Source of the DNA: an uncultured Clostridia bacterium
GTDB lineage: Bacteria; Bacillota; Clostridia; TANB77; UBA1234
NCBI GenBank assembly: GCA_934132775.1
Contig: CAKPAA010000008.1
Location: 12,221-76,220, forward strand
DNA length: 64,000 nt
Direction of reading: 5' to 3'
Part shown: positions 35,762-47,300 of the stretch, one piece after another
How the letters are laid out: each line of letters opens with the position of its first letter
How positions within the stretch are numbered: position 1 is the stretch's first letter
Program-made: the position numbers and the translations under genes
Notes under the pieces: model-generated
Databases searched by the model: none
What the model was told of the DNA's origin: nothing
The model's input: only the letters and a program-made list of their open reading frames with translations

Positions 35762-38700
35762 TTAATGAATTCTAAATTCATCAAGAAGCACTCCAGCCTT
35801 TTCATAATTTAACTCTATTAATATTTTTAAAATTTTCTCATATGCTTCTATTAAATCATCATCACCCTTTATCTCATCACTAAAATCTATAAAAGATTTA
35901 GTGATAATTCTATCTAAAATTATTTTTGTATCCCCATTAAATATTTCTTCGAAATTATCTTTATTAAACTCTAATATTTCTTTAACAGCTATCAATATTT
36001 CGGGCAATAATTCATCTATTTTTAATAAATAAATTGTTCTCATTGAATTTTTTATATCGAATTTTCCATATTCTCCAAACTGCTTATTCAAAAATATTTT
36101 ATCCTTATATGCATAATGTGTTTTTATTTCATTTGTTGTCCATCTATCAAGTTTTCTCGGAGATAAATATAAACATTTACACAATTCTTGTTTTAAATTT
36201 TGAAAATTAACATTCTCAATTTTCAATTCAATATATCTTATTTTTTCTTCAATATTTGTTCTCAAGGCTCTATTGTTATATGCATCTACGTAATATGCGC
36301 TAAAACAATTTAAAATATCTCCATAAAACTCAATAGAATCTTTTTTAAAATTAGAAAAATCTATATCATCAAATAATAAATCAATAATTTTTTTATAATT
36401 GCTTGGATCATAAATTAATTTTCTTTCAAATAAGCTTACTATATCATAAATTTGATACCCATCTATAATATCATGCATATATGAATTTGAATCATTATTT
36501 TTTATATCTATAATTGTCTTTATTATTTCTTTTATAACTTTACAAAATAAATCATCTTCAAATTTTTTACCACAATTAGCTACATAGCACAAATTCTTTA
36601 TATCATAGTCATTGATACAAAACTCTCCTATATCCAATTCTTTCTCTAAAAATAAATATTTTTCTATTATTTGATTTTTACAACTCTTGTATAAATCTGA
36701 TTTTTCTTGTTTTATATAGACATCTACTCCATTTAATCTAGGGACTCTATTAGGAACAAATATATAATTCTTATCTCTTTGCTTAATATAATATTGGGCA
36801 TTATATTTCTGATGTTTCATTTCATCCTCTGCTAATTTTATAATTGTATTAAATAATATATTTGATAATTTACTATCATTTTGCAAATATTTTATCAATT
36901 CTTTTTTGATAGAATTAATAATTCCATCACTTCCATTTGTATTAATAATATCTAAAACTATTAGTTTTATCTTATTTTTCACATTTAAAGAAATACCTGA
37001 ATATAATTGTTCAATTAATTTTGAAATCAATGTAGGTTCAAACACAAAGCTTTCATTTTTTAATATTTGCCTTATCCCATTAATCCAATAATTACAATAA
37101 ATATTCTTTTTTTCTAGAGTCAAATTATTTTTTGTTAATATTTTTGATATTAAACCAATTATTAATGATTCAAGTCCAATTGATTTAGAATGATCTTTAT
37201 TTTTTAATTCTATAAATTCATCAATAACACTTATTAGTAATTGTGTACATTCTTTTTCTTCTTTTAAATTTTCTATACATTCATTTAATCTTAATATCAA
37301 ATCATCATTTGGTAATTTGTTCTTTTCATATTGTTCAACTACTTTTTTAGCTTCACCAGTAAAATTTGGTTCAATACTAATAATATTATCATCCAATTGT
37401 TTTATCTCTGCATTTCTAAAATCCATTTTTTGAATCTGAAGATATTTAGTAGCATTTTCTTCATCATTATTAACAACAGAATACAGATAATCTAATATTT
37501 TGTAGCATTTTTCTTTTAATTTAGGATTTCCATTTATCTGTATGTTTTGTGCATATTGTTCTATATTAATTCCACATTTTAAATCTTTTACATATCTTTC
37601 TCTTAATTTAGGAATTCCCATTTTCAAAAGTAATTGTTTTTCCAACATCTCTAATTGAGGATTTGATAGATATCTTGCACATCTAGAAAAATCCCATTCC
37701 ACAATATCAATACTAGAAATTAAATCAAGTGCATAACCTGGAAATTCATTTTGATAATGCATTCCTATATTTTCTATTATAGTTAACAATATAATATTAT
37801 TTGATTTCTTATAAATAATATCTTTTACATATTCTAAAAATTTTATTGCATTTTCACTATGTATATTTTGATTAATGTAATTAATCATCGATTCCTTGAT
37901 ATTATAGATGATATCAGTTAATAAACTATTAATATGATGTTCTTCTGTACATCCCATCCACATATTTGGATTTCCATAATATTCTTTTTCTAAATTATTT
38001 TCATCTACAAAAATCAATTTTATTTTTTTTACATTGTCTGGGCAATTTTGAATATAATTTTCAATGCATTCATTTACAAAATCTATTGACCATTCTATCC
38101 CAAAATAAAAATTATTTCTAAATAAATTCCATAAAAAAACATTATCATTAATACTAGAATACGAAAAATCATAATCCTCACTTAATCCATATGGATTATT
38201 TTCTCGAGGATAAAATCCTTTGTATTCTCTATCTTCTTTCCATAGCAAAGCTGCCATATTACACAATTTTTCTGTAAGATTACAAGTAAGCTGTGGCCAT
38301 GAATTCTTTATTACAAATTCCATAATAATTTCTGCTATTCTTTTTTTATCGGTATCAGTATTATTATAATAATTGATTATCTTATCAAAAAAAGTTTCTA
38401 GCCACTCTTTACAATAATTTGAGAGCTTAAAAGTAACAATTAAACAATTACTTATTTCATCTAATATATTAAATGAGTTATTTTTCATAGATTTTTCAAT
38501 GTAATACTTCATAATTTTGCATACTTTCTTAGAAGTATTATCATTTTGTTTCTTTTGTGTTGTATAATCTAAACATAATTTCACAATTTTATTTTTATTT
38601 ATAATATTTTTACTAGCTATATCATTTTTTTCTATAATATCTATTAAATTTTCTCTTCCAGCTCCTACTGGTACAAGTTGAACATTACAACTTTTATCAT

Positions 38701-40480
38701 AATTTACAATTTTTGCATCATATGAATATAAATTTGTTACATTAATAAATTCAAGTAATAAATTTTTTTCTAAAATCTCTATCTCATTTTCTTCAAAAAA
38801 AGAAGTGCTATAATCTGATTTTACAATTCCTATTTCCGTCTGTTTTTTCCATTCTTCTGATATTTTATTGTTAAAAATTAAGTTATATATAAATTTATTT
38901 CTATTAGCTTTAGCTAACAATTTATTAGCAATCCATATTTGATACCTTCTATAAACACACCTTCCTATTGTATCAATATCTTTATAAAAAATTTCATATC
39001 TACCTTTGCACTCATTAAACTTGCTGTCAAAATAATTTTCAAAACAAATGTCTTCATAAATATCATATTTTAACCTTATACCTTCTGAATTAAAAGTTAT
39101 AATTCCTTCGGTTGTTAGAGCATTCACAATATTTGCATCAATATTGTTTTCATTAATTCCTAATGTAAACTTTTTTGCTCTATCAAAAGCAATTTTATTT
39201 ACCGCATCTTCTATATCTTTAATTTTAACATTGTATTTTTTATGCTTATCTTTTAAACAAATAATATTATTCCATATATAGTCTCTAAACTTATTAATAT
39301 CAGTTATTTTATCTATATCTATTGCTTCTTTTATTATTATATTTATATAAAAAGGTGTTTTTAATAAATCTGCATATATTTCATTTTTAGACATTTTTTT
39401 TATGATCGGGTATTGATTTTTTAATAAATTTAATTCTTTTTCACTAATCTCACTAACATCATAAGATACTATATTATATTTTGCTTCTATTTTTAGAAAA
39501 GCATTTTTATCACTTGTCCTGCAAGATGTTATTATATATGCATTTTCATATTTTTGAACAATATTGTATAACGAATCTAACAAATCCAATTTTGTTTTAG
39601 GAGCATCAGCAATAAACTCTAAAGCATCAATAAATAAAACAATTTTTTTACCATTAAGGCATTCTAAAATTTTTCTAAAATTTAAGTTCCATATTTTATC
39701 TATATCACTCTCTTCTAAAAATCTTTCTGCACGTGCGTATAAAACTGTATCTTCACTTTCAATACACTTTTTGCAAATTACGGTTTTACCCACACCTTCT
39801 CTTCCTTGAATAGAAATAAACTTAGCATTATCTTTTCTTATTTTTTCTATAAGTTCTTTCCTATCTATTTCATACTCTCCATTAATTCTAGTTTCTATAT
39901 TGTTAATTCCTACATTTTTGCTAGTTTCAATTTCATCTTCGAACTTTCTTATCAATTCATTATAGTTTTCTACTTCATTCTTTATTATATTATATAAATG
40001 CTCCTGAAAATCTAAATCAATTTGTGCTCTATTTATAATATCTTCTGTTGTAATTAAATTTTTTTCTTTTATAAATGAAATATTCCCAATTTGATTTTCA
40101 CCAGTATAGTCCTTAATATTTTTTATACTATCATTATGTAATACAAAAAAATATACACTATCAATTTTTGTAAATCTATTACTTTTATCATCTCTAATAT
40201 TCTCTAACGTTCTCTTTATTTTTTGATGTACATCGACCACTGTACTGACCTGGATTAAAATTTTTTCATCTTCTGAAATCAAATCAAAATATGGGAAATT
40301 ACAAATATTATTTAAGTTATGAAAATCCATACCATAATACAATTTGCAAATTTGTTCAGCAAATAATTCAAACATCTTTGCAGAGTCCAGTAATCCTTTT
40401 TTATTTGCCATTTCTATTTTTTGTTTATATGCAGATATATATCCTATAATATAATTCATTCTTTCAGCTGAATAAAGCAT
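35762..40480 (-). CDS. SMEK-domain STAND NTPase, candidate antiviral sensor
   Basis: Start set at ATG 40480 (MLYSAERMNYIIGYISAY) with AGAAGGAG upstream. 1572 residues. The N-terminus resembles the SMEK domain (IEMANKKGLLDSAKMFELFA, then NFPYFDL and ILIQVST, residues 20-95). A STAND-type NTPase follows: Walker A GREGVGKT near 228, Walker B VLFIDALEF near 280, and the sensor-like ITSCRTS near 315. The remaining 1000 or more residues are helical repeats with no enzymatic motif seen. The layout resembles Avs-type anti-phage sensors, where the repeats bind a phage protein and the N-terminus is the effector. SMEK as effector is inference. Extremely AT-rich. Confidence 0.75.
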   Translation of the reverse strand: MLYSAERMNYIIGYISAYKQKIEMANKKGLLDSAKMFELFAEQICKLYYGMDFHNLNNICNFPYFDLISEDEKILIQVSTVVDVHQKIKRTLENIRDDKSNRFTKIDSVYFFVLHNDSIKNIKDYTGENQIGNISFIKEKNLITTEDIINRAQIDLDFQEHLYNIIKNEVENYNELIRKFEDEIETSKNVGINNIETRINGEYEIDRKELIEKIRKDNAKFISIQGREGVGKTVICKKCIESEDTVLYARAERFLEESDIDKIWNLNFRKILECLNGKKIVLFIDALEFIADAPKTKLDLLDSLYNIVQKYENAYIITSCRTSDKNAFLKIEAKYNIVSYDVSEISEKELNLLKNQYPIIKKMSKNEIYADLLKTPFYINIIIKEAIDIDKITDINKFRDYIWNNIICLKDKHKKYNVKIKDIEDAVNKIAFDRAKKFTLGINENNIDANIVNALTTEGIITFNSEGIRLKYDIYEDICFENYFDSKFNECKGRYEIFYKDIDTIGRCVYRRYQIWIANKLLAKANRNKFIYNLIFNNKISEEWKKQTEIGIVKSDYSTSFFEENEIEILEKNLLLEFINVTNLYSYDAKIVNYDKSCNVQLVPVGAGRENLIDIIEKNDIASKNIINKNKIVKLCLDYTTQKKQNDNTSKKVCKIMKYYIEKSMKNNSFNILDEISNCLIVTFKLSNYCKEWLETFFDKIINYYNNTDTDKKRIAEIIMEFVIKNSWPQLTCNLTEKLCNMAALLWKEDREYKGFYPRENNPYGLSEDYDFSYSSINDNVFLWNLFRNNFYFGIEWSIDFVNECIENYIQNCPDNVKKIKLIFVDENNLEKEYYGNPNMWMGCTEEHHINSLLTDIIYNIKESMINYINQNIHSENAIKFLEYVKDIIYKKSNNIILLTIIENIGMHYQNEFPGYALDLISSIDIVEWDFSRCARYLSNPQLEMLEKQLLLKMGIPKLRERYVKDLKCGINIEQYAQNIQINGNPKLKEKCYKILDYLYSVVNNDEENATKYLQIQKMDFRNAEIKQLDDNIISIEPNFTGEAKKVVEQYEKNKLPNDDLILRLNECIENLKEEKECTQLLISVIDEFIELKNKDHSKSIGLESLIIGLISKILTKNNLTLEKKNIYCNYWINGIRQILKNESFVFEPTLISKLIEQLYSGISLNVKNKIKLIVLDIINTNGSDGIINSIKKELIKYLQNDSKLSNILFNTIIKLAEDEMKHQKYNAQYYIKQRDKNYIFVPNRVPRLNGVDVYIKQEKSDLYKSCKNQIIEKYLFLEKELDIGEFCINDYDIKNLCYVANCGKKFEDDLFCKVIKEIIKTIIDIKNNDSNSYMHDIIDGYQIYDIVSLFERKLIYDPSNYKKIIDLLFDDIDFSNFKKDSIEFYGDILNCFSAYYVDAYNNRALRTNIEEKIRYIELKIENVNFQNLKQELCKCLYLSPRKLDRWTTNEIKTHYAYKDKIFLNKQFGEYGKFDIKNSMRTIYLLKIDELLPEILIAVKEILEFNKDNFEEIFNGDTKIILDRIITKSFIDFSDEIKGDDDLIEAYEKILKILIELNYEKAGVLLDEFRIH

Positions 40481-40484
40481 TTTC

Positions 40485-40718
40485 CTATTCTCCTTCTTTA
40501 TATTTTTTATACTCAATATACTTTTCTTTTATATATAAGCCTAATCCTATTTCAATTTGATTATTCATTATTTCTAATTCTGTATTTCCAGCATAAGTAT
40601 AATCACTACCATATTCATTGATTTTTTTACAATCGATATTGCCTATATAATTATTTTTAAAATCTTCAAATTCTTCTATTGATTCAAATTCTATTACTAT
40701 TTCGTTAAGTCTTTTCAT
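40485..40718 (-). CDS. Small hypothetical protein between HNH and STAND genes
   Basis: 77 residues: MKRLNEIVIEFESIEEFEDF at the start and a tyrosine- and lysine-rich C-terminus. Its ATG overlaps the stop of the HNH gene by four bases (40715-40718) and its stop is four bases before the STAND ATG, so all three are translationally coupled. Family unknown. Confidence 0.65.
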   Translation of the reverse strand: MKRLNEIVIEFESIEEFEDFKNNYIGNIDCKKINEYGSDYTYAGNTELEIMNNQIEIGLGLYIKEKYIEYKKYKEGE

Positions 40719-41511
40719 TGCATATTTTTTTCAGAGTCATCATATTCTTTTGGATAGTTATATAAAAAATCTCTTAAAATACTATCTTTAGAGTTCTTTA
40801 TAAAATATTTGTATTTATATGGAAAATTCTCAATATGTACAAATTCGTTAGAAGGTACTACTGTTATTAATCTGCCTGAATCCAAACTAACAATTTGTTT
40901 AGAATATATACATGTATCATTATACTTCAAATATAACATATAAAAAGATGTACTTGAATTAGTCATTAAATAACTATAGAATTCTGTATTATTGTTATCT
41001 TGGCTAGTAATTTCAATTTTGTAACTAGGATTCTCTTTATAATAATACCCATTTAAGTTTTCGTCTCTTAATTCAGTCCAATTCTCCGTATCTCTTAATG
41101 TTTCGAAAATATACTCTAATTTATTCTTTTGACTTAGTATAATTCTTTTTTCAAAATTATATCCAACTATACTTTCCGTTTCTTCTTTCCATGACTTTAT
41201 TAATTGGACAGTATATTTATTTTCATCACTATCTATTAGTTTTGCACAACTCTGACATAACCAAATTCCATTATTTATACTTTTTCTTTCCTCTTCTGAC
41301 ATATTTTTATCATACCTTGGCCCTCCAGGTGCAGCAGCACATATATGAGCTGCAACACCTATATTATTTACCCCATTTTCACTATTTGGTCCAATAGTAA
41401 TCTTTCTACAGTTTGGATTAGAGCAAACATAAAGTACCCTTTTAGCTAATTTATTTTTTACTGTCGATGTAAAATTGTCTCTTTTATCTTTTATCTTTTT
41501 TCATTATTCAT
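40715..41511 (-). CDS. HNH-type protein, broken by one base in an A run
   Basis: The frame ending at 40715 contains a zinc-finger HNH-like domain: CSNPNCRKITIGP, AAHICAAAPGGPRYD, then NNGIWLCQSCAKLID and the trailing Y-T...L-K-S-W-K-E-E. A beta-rich C-terminal half of about 130 residues follows. This frame has no standard start. ATG 41511 (MNNEK), with TGAGGAAA upstream, joins it if the A6 run at 41496-41501 gains one base. Transcriptional slippage, a real mutation or a homopolymer error are possible. Downstream genes suggest the HNH protein works with the STAND NTPase. Confidence 0.65.
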
Positions 41512-41516
41512 TTTCC

Positions 41517-42482
41517 TCATTTCAAAAAACTTTCTAAAAATTCAACAACAGCAATTGGATTTTCTTTTATAACTATATTCAAATTTTTCATTTCTTCTTG
41601 AAGTTGCTTCAAATCATTATTGCTTTTATTTAAATAATCTTCATTTATATCCTCATATAATAAAATACTATATTTACTTAAATATTCTTTGGTATATTTT
41701 TCTACATTAATATCAGATACTAAAATAAACCAACCCACAAACATATACTCATATCTAATTGAATAACTATCGTCATTAGTAATATACTTTAAACAGCAAT
41801 TTAATAAAACTTCTAAAAAATACATATTTTGTTTAGCTATCATTAAAAATAAATCTTCATCACTATTTAAAGTACCTTCAACCATTTCATTTACAACTAA
41901 AGTACTATGTGTAAACAAACATAACTTATCATAATATTCGTCTAATAATTTCTGAATTTGTCTATTACTCATGTCTCCAAACATATCTTTATCTATCATT
42001 TTTAATTTTACCTTAAAAAGGTTTCTAAGTTTTTGCTGTTTAGTATAAACTCTCTCTTCATCCTTCAATCCCAATTTTTTAAATTCTTCATATACATTAG
42101 AATCTAAATATATCATCATTCCCATAACAAGATTTTCAAAGGCAGATCTTATTAATGTGTTTGAATCTACTAAACTATTACTTTTAACTAGTTTTTGTAC
42201 ATTTTTTATAGTCATATACGATTGATTTAACAAATTACAACTTTCTCTAGGCAATTTATCATCTTTAAGCAAATATAATTTTTTTATACTTTTACTGGTA
42301 TTTCTCCTTAATGGCACTATACATTTATTTTTACAATGCTTTCTTAAAATTTCTTTTAATTCTATTAATCGATCCTTTGTCAATAACTCCAATAATTTAT
42401 ATAGTTTTTCTTCTCTATTTTCAGTACCAAGTGCATTTAAAATATCTTCTACTGTTATATCTGTTTCATAATTTTTTTTCAA
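41517..42482 (-). CDS. Helical protein of unknown function (DUF5677/HEPN-like)
   Basis: 321 residues, almost wholly helical. A DUF5677-like segment, DSNTLIRSAFENLVMGMMIY (about residues 108-127), is followed by a Lys/Glu-rich region and C-L-F-T-H-S-T-L near 190. It starts a few dozen bases after the DUF262 gene and runs into the HNH gene start, so it links both halves of the operon. Activity unknown; an RNase role of the HEPN kind is only a guess. Confidence 0.5.
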   Translation of the reverse strand: MKKNYETDITVEDILNALGTENREEKLYKLLELLTKDRLIELKEILRKHCKNKCIVPLRRNTSKSIKKLYLLKDDKLPRESCNLLNQSYMTIKNVQKLVKSNSLVDSNTLIRSAFENLVMGMMIYLDSNVYEEFKKLGLKDEERVYTKQQKLRNLFKVKLKMIDKDMFGDMSNRQIQKLLDEYYDKLCLFTHSTLVVNEMVEGTLNSDEDLFLMIAKQNMYFLEVLLNCCLKYITNDDSYSIRYEYMFVGWFILVSDINVEKYTKEYLSKYSILLYEDINEDYLNKSNNDLKQLQEEMKNLNIVIKENPIAVVEFLESFLK

Positions 42483-42558
42483 ATTTTCATCTCCTTATTA
42501 GCAGAAAAGCAAAACAAATCAGTAAATTTTTTACATCATTATTTTGCTTCTCTTTAGT

Positions 42559-44355
42559 TTATAATTTATTAAAATATTCTCTTATCTTATTAGCCATTAA
42601 GACTCTTCTCTTTTGTAAAAACTCTTCATAATTCTCAACAGACATATTAATTATATCTTTTGGAATAGCACTTTCTTCTAAATTCTTATATAGATCATCT
42701 TCTGAATTAATTAAACCATACTTATTTTCTTGACCATTGCATTGAGCTTTTACATCTGCCATATAATCTTTTGGTGCTCTGTTGCTTACTGCAATATTAA
42801 TTTCTGTTTGTAACATAGTAAAATTAGCAATTTGATTATATTGTTGCTTATTGTTATATCCATTCTTCTGTAAATAATCTTTAGGAAAAATATGATGTAC
42901 ATCTCCTCTATTTTCAATCAAATATTGCACTTTTATGCTATCTGATAGAAATCCTCTATCTCCCAAAAATATTTGTGCTGCTAAAAATGTTTTCCAGAAT
43001 GGGCTACTTGTAACTGGTGTATTTAATCTATCTACTAAATAGTTTGTCCAGAAAGATTCTGATAATTGTCTTTCTTCTTCCTCTCTTATATATTTTTCAA
43101 TATCTGCATTATCATTTAATCTTCTAATGTCATAATCAAAAGCAGATTCAGGAGATGAAGTATATCTTTGAGTTAGAATAGACATTACTACCCATCTTCT
43201 TACTAATGTTTGTATTTTGCTTGGTTCGATATTCTTTTCTCTTAACACAAGGTATAATATATATCCAAAATTCAAAACATTTTGCGATCTAACTAAGCTA
43301 TCATCAATGATACCAGCCGATTTTAATATCATTATATATCTTTCAAAATTACTTTGATTTACAAATTGTTTAACTCCGTCATATAATGTTTTAAAACTTT
43401 CTTCAACTATGTCTTCTCTATATTCTCTAGTTTCAAAATCACGTCCTGATAATAAGCTTACCAAATCAGCCAACTTACCTCTTTTAAACTTGTATGTAAA
43501 AGCAACTCTTAACACATCAGTATAAGAAGGCAAATATAAATCTTCATTCTTATCTTTTATCCATTCAATTTGTCTAAATATATCCTTCTTGCTAAACTCA
43601 ATATCATTATTCTTTATATTATCATAATCAACTGGCGTTTTAGCAAAATGGCAGAAATAATCAATGGCTTTTCTAATATCATTTCCTTCATATTGTTCAT
43701 TGACGCTTATTTTTGACATAGCAAAATCAGCTTGTGATAATACTACGCCTTCTGAATTTATTCTAACAAATATTTCAGTAACAGTATCTATATCTAATGA
43801 TGATCCTAATTCAATTCTTCCTATAGTAACATTTTTTACTGCTAACAACTTATTAATTCTTTTATTAACTTCATTTGGGCTCATTTCATACTTATTTGAA
43901 TAATCAGTTACAAATTGCCATGTATCTATATTTCCATCTTTCATAAATTCTGATATATCTGGTATCCATTCATCTTGTTTCTCTATTGCAGGATTTAATG
44001 TTTGAAATTCTTCCTCTTTTATATTAAAAGCAATTTTTATTCTTTTCTTTTTATAATTACTATCCAATACTTCTTGTCCCAATAAAGCTGCTGTTAATGC
44101 TGTTATTCTTTGTTGCCCATCTATTAATACTTGTTTTCCTTCAGAAGATGTTCCATCTTTTAATTTTACATCTGGGCTTTTCCATGTAATTATATATCCT
44201 ACTGGATAACCTTTATATAACGAATCTATTAAATTTCTTACTTTTGTAGAATCCCATACAAACGGTCTTTGAATTTCAGGAATTGCAATAGTTCCATCAC
44301 TTACAAATCCTAATAAAGTACTTACAGAAACATTATTTACTTCAAAATTTGGCAT
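42559..44355 (-). CDS. DUF262/DUF1524 protein (GmrSD-type nuclease family)
   Basis: Start at ATG 44355 by spacing to AAAGG; ATG 44364 is also in frame. 598 residues. N-terminal DUF262: IPEIQRPFVWD near 28 and LIDGQQRITAL near 76, a ParB-like NTP-binding core. C-terminal DUF1524: VHHIFPKDYL near 487 followed by NFTMLQ, the His-Me-finger nuclease pattern. GmrSD and related enzymes cut modified phage DNA. Here it stands directly downstream of a helicase/methylase gene, as in several restriction islands. Confidence 0.85.
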   Translation of the reverse strand: MPNFEVNNVSVSTLLGFVSDGTIAIPEIQRPFVWDSTKVRNLIDSLYKGYPVGYIITWKSPDVKLKDGTSSEGKQVLIDGQQRITALTAALLGQEVLDSNYKKKRIKIAFNIKEEEFQTLNPAIEKQDEWIPDISEFMKDGNIDTWQFVTDYSNKYEMSPNEVNKRINKLLAVKNVTIGRIELGSSLDIDTVTEIFVRINSEGVVLSQADFAMSKISVNEQYEGNDIRKAIDYFCHFAKTPVDYDNIKNNDIEFSKKDIFRQIEWIKDKNEDLYLPSYTDVLRVAFTYKFKRGKLADLVSLLSGRDFETREYREDIVEESFKTLYDGVKQFVNQSNFERYIMILKSAGIIDDSLVRSQNVLNFGYILYLVLREKNIEPSKIQTLVRRWVVMSILTQRYTSSPESAFDYDIRRLNDNADIEKYIREEEERQLSESFWTNYLVDRLNTPVTSSPFWKTFLAAQIFLGDRGFLSDSIKVQYLIENRGDVHHIFPKDYLQKNGYNNKQQYNQIANFTMLQTEINIAVSNRAPKDYMADVKAQCNGQENKYGLINSEDDLYKNLEESAIPKDIINMSVENYEEFLQKRRVLMANKIREYFNKL

Positions 44356-44390
44356 ATAAATCATCCTTTCTATCTTTATGTTGCTTGTTA

Positions 44391-47300
44391 TTAATTTTCT
44401 TTAACTTTTGATTCAATATATTTTATTTCATCTTCAGTTAATCCAATCAATTGATATAATTGAACATCTATTGGCTCAGAAAAGTTAATTATTGTGTTAT
44501 CTATATAATTTTTAAAATTTGGTACATATTTTGCCAATGATGTTAAAGCCTCATCTGTTAATAATAATGCATATTTTACAAATTTGCTATTAATATATTT
44601 CTTAAAGTTACTAGCTTCTTTTTCTGTTTCAAAAGATTTTAAAGCTACTCTTGCCCTACCAAAAGCACTATGATTATCTACAATAGCTAACTGATTATTT
44701 CTTCCTTCCTGTCCTCCTGGATGTGCACTAGAAACAACTACTTGCCATTCAGAAATATATTTTACATTTTTAGCTATTAAATTTTTATCAATTATGAACC
44801 ACATTGTTCTTCCTGCTGGACCAGGTTTATCGTTAGTTAGCACTTTAATCTTATTTTTATAGTCAATGATTTGTCCATTAAATAATTCTGATTTTTCTTT
44901 ATTTTTTATAATTAAATCATTATCTATACCAAATAAAGAATCTCCTCTAGGCAAAGTTTCACTACTTAAAAATGTTAAATTATTTTTCACTACAAATTGT
45001 TTAATTTTTTCAACAATATCTATATCTTTAGGATTAATAATTAATAAATCATCTCCTGGATTATTCTGTTTCAAGGAAACACTTTTGTTATTTACAATAT
45101 AATCATATTTAAATCCACTATCTTTTTTATTTTTATTTGTTACTACTATTGCTACTCCATCTGGTATATCTGTATCATCGAATATTTCTTTGGCATTTGG
45201 ATAAAAAGATACTCTTTCAAGGTTACAATTATTAATTAAATTATATCCAAATTTTTTTAACCCTTTTCCTGATTGATGTATCCATCTAATTCCTGGATAA
45301 ATTAATACTGTTTTATTATGAGTAAGAGACATTGCCTGTTCTTGAAAATGTTGAAATATATTAGTTCTTGGTTTTTGAGCATTACTACTACTTTTACTAT
45401 TTGATTCTTCTTGATATGGTGGATTTCCAACTACTAAATCAAATTTCATTCTTTCATCTCCTTTAACATAAAACATATTTTTCTCTAATTCTATTTCATT
45501 AAATTTTTTATTTTGCAATAAATAATTGCTTAGTTCGTTATAGTCTACATTCCCATTTCTATCTTTTATACTTAATAAATCATAACTATTAAATAATAGA
45601 GCAATATTTTCTATATTTAATCCAAGTATATCGTATATTTTTCTTGTAAACTCATATGCAATACTAGATGTTGGTATTGAATAAATTATATTATTAAAAT
45701 TGTCCTTTCTAAGACCTATCTCTAATAATACTTCATACAATCCTATTGAAAATTCGCCCATTTTACTAGCAATATCTAGAATTTTTCCGTTATTATTGCA
45801 TATTTCTATTAATTCTTTTTTATCAATTAAATCATACATATTTTTGCATACATTTATTGGTGTAATAATTTCAGACTGTGATATTTTTTTAAATTTATTC
45901 ATTGCAACTTCTGCTCGTTCTAGCGTTTCTAATGATTCATCATGTGATAACTTATTGATATTCTGTATTTTATAATCCAATTGACTTAATTTGAAGACGT
46001 CCATACTGTCATTCATCAGTTTTAATATAATACTATTTAGCCCCAGATTTTTTGCAATTCTCTTATTATCTTCAGTGTAATCAATACTTTTAACCACATC
46101 AAATAAAGAAATAACATCATCCTTAGTTAAAAATGAGTAAAATAATATTCTAGCAAAATATGTTCGAATTTTTTTCTCATAATTTACTGATTCTTCATTA
46201 TTTATTTCTATATTTTCTTCACTATCATTACTATCTGTTGTATCGCCATTTGTATTATCTTCTGAATCAAATGTAGATGTATCTAAATCATCTCCATCTT
46301 CATCACTGGTATTATCTACTGATAATCCTTTATTTGAGCCAAGTTCAGCTTGTCTATCTATAACATTTTTTATTTCATCATTCTCTAATAGTTTTAAATC
46401 TACTGGAATGTCATTTACTTCGTCCATTACCCCCTTTTCTTTTGAATATTCACTTACGGCATCCATTATATTTTTAGGTTCAATCTCTACAATCTTGTTT
46501 TTATTTATTGTAATTATTGGTGAAATTCTTAATTCATTTTTCAGCCTTTCCTCTAGCAATGAATTTCCAGACTCTTCTACATTTACATTATATATCTTTG
46601 ATTTTTGCTCTTGTAATACAAACATTCGATATGGATCAAAGTCCACTAATAATGTTTGTGGCTTCATATTATATTTTATAACATTTTGTTCATTACCTAC
46701 ATATTTTTTAATATACTGATTTTGTAATCTAAAAATAGCTTGATCATATTCTTGAGGAGATGATGTATCTTTTAAATAAATCATCGTATCCCATTGTTCA
46801 ACTGTTGAACCTGTTAGCATTCTATTAACTGTCAAAGTTAATGTTTTCACATCATTTTCTTCACATTCTCTAATTTTATCTTTTATTTCAGCAATAGTCC
46901 TATATTGATTCGAATTATCTACTCCAGAAATATTAATAATTTCATATTTATTTAGATTTTTAAACTTATTCTTGTTATTCTTTATTAATTCTTCTAATGC
47001 ATCACATGATGCACAATATGGTAAAACACACACAATGTGCCTACACATCTTGCCTTGCTTTATTTTGTCATAATTTAAAAATCCCAATACATTTTCATCT
47101 TCTTTAGATCCGTCAATAACTTCAAAAAGCTCTAATATTTCTTGTTCATTTACAAATTTTTTATGAGAATCATCTTCTGCTTTTTTTATAGATTTTGGTT
47201 TTAATAAAGCAGAAAAAGCATATGTATATCCATTTTTCTGATACTCCTTTAATTTTTCTTTTGCTTTTTTGCTTGGATTAAAAGCAAATCTTACCATCTG

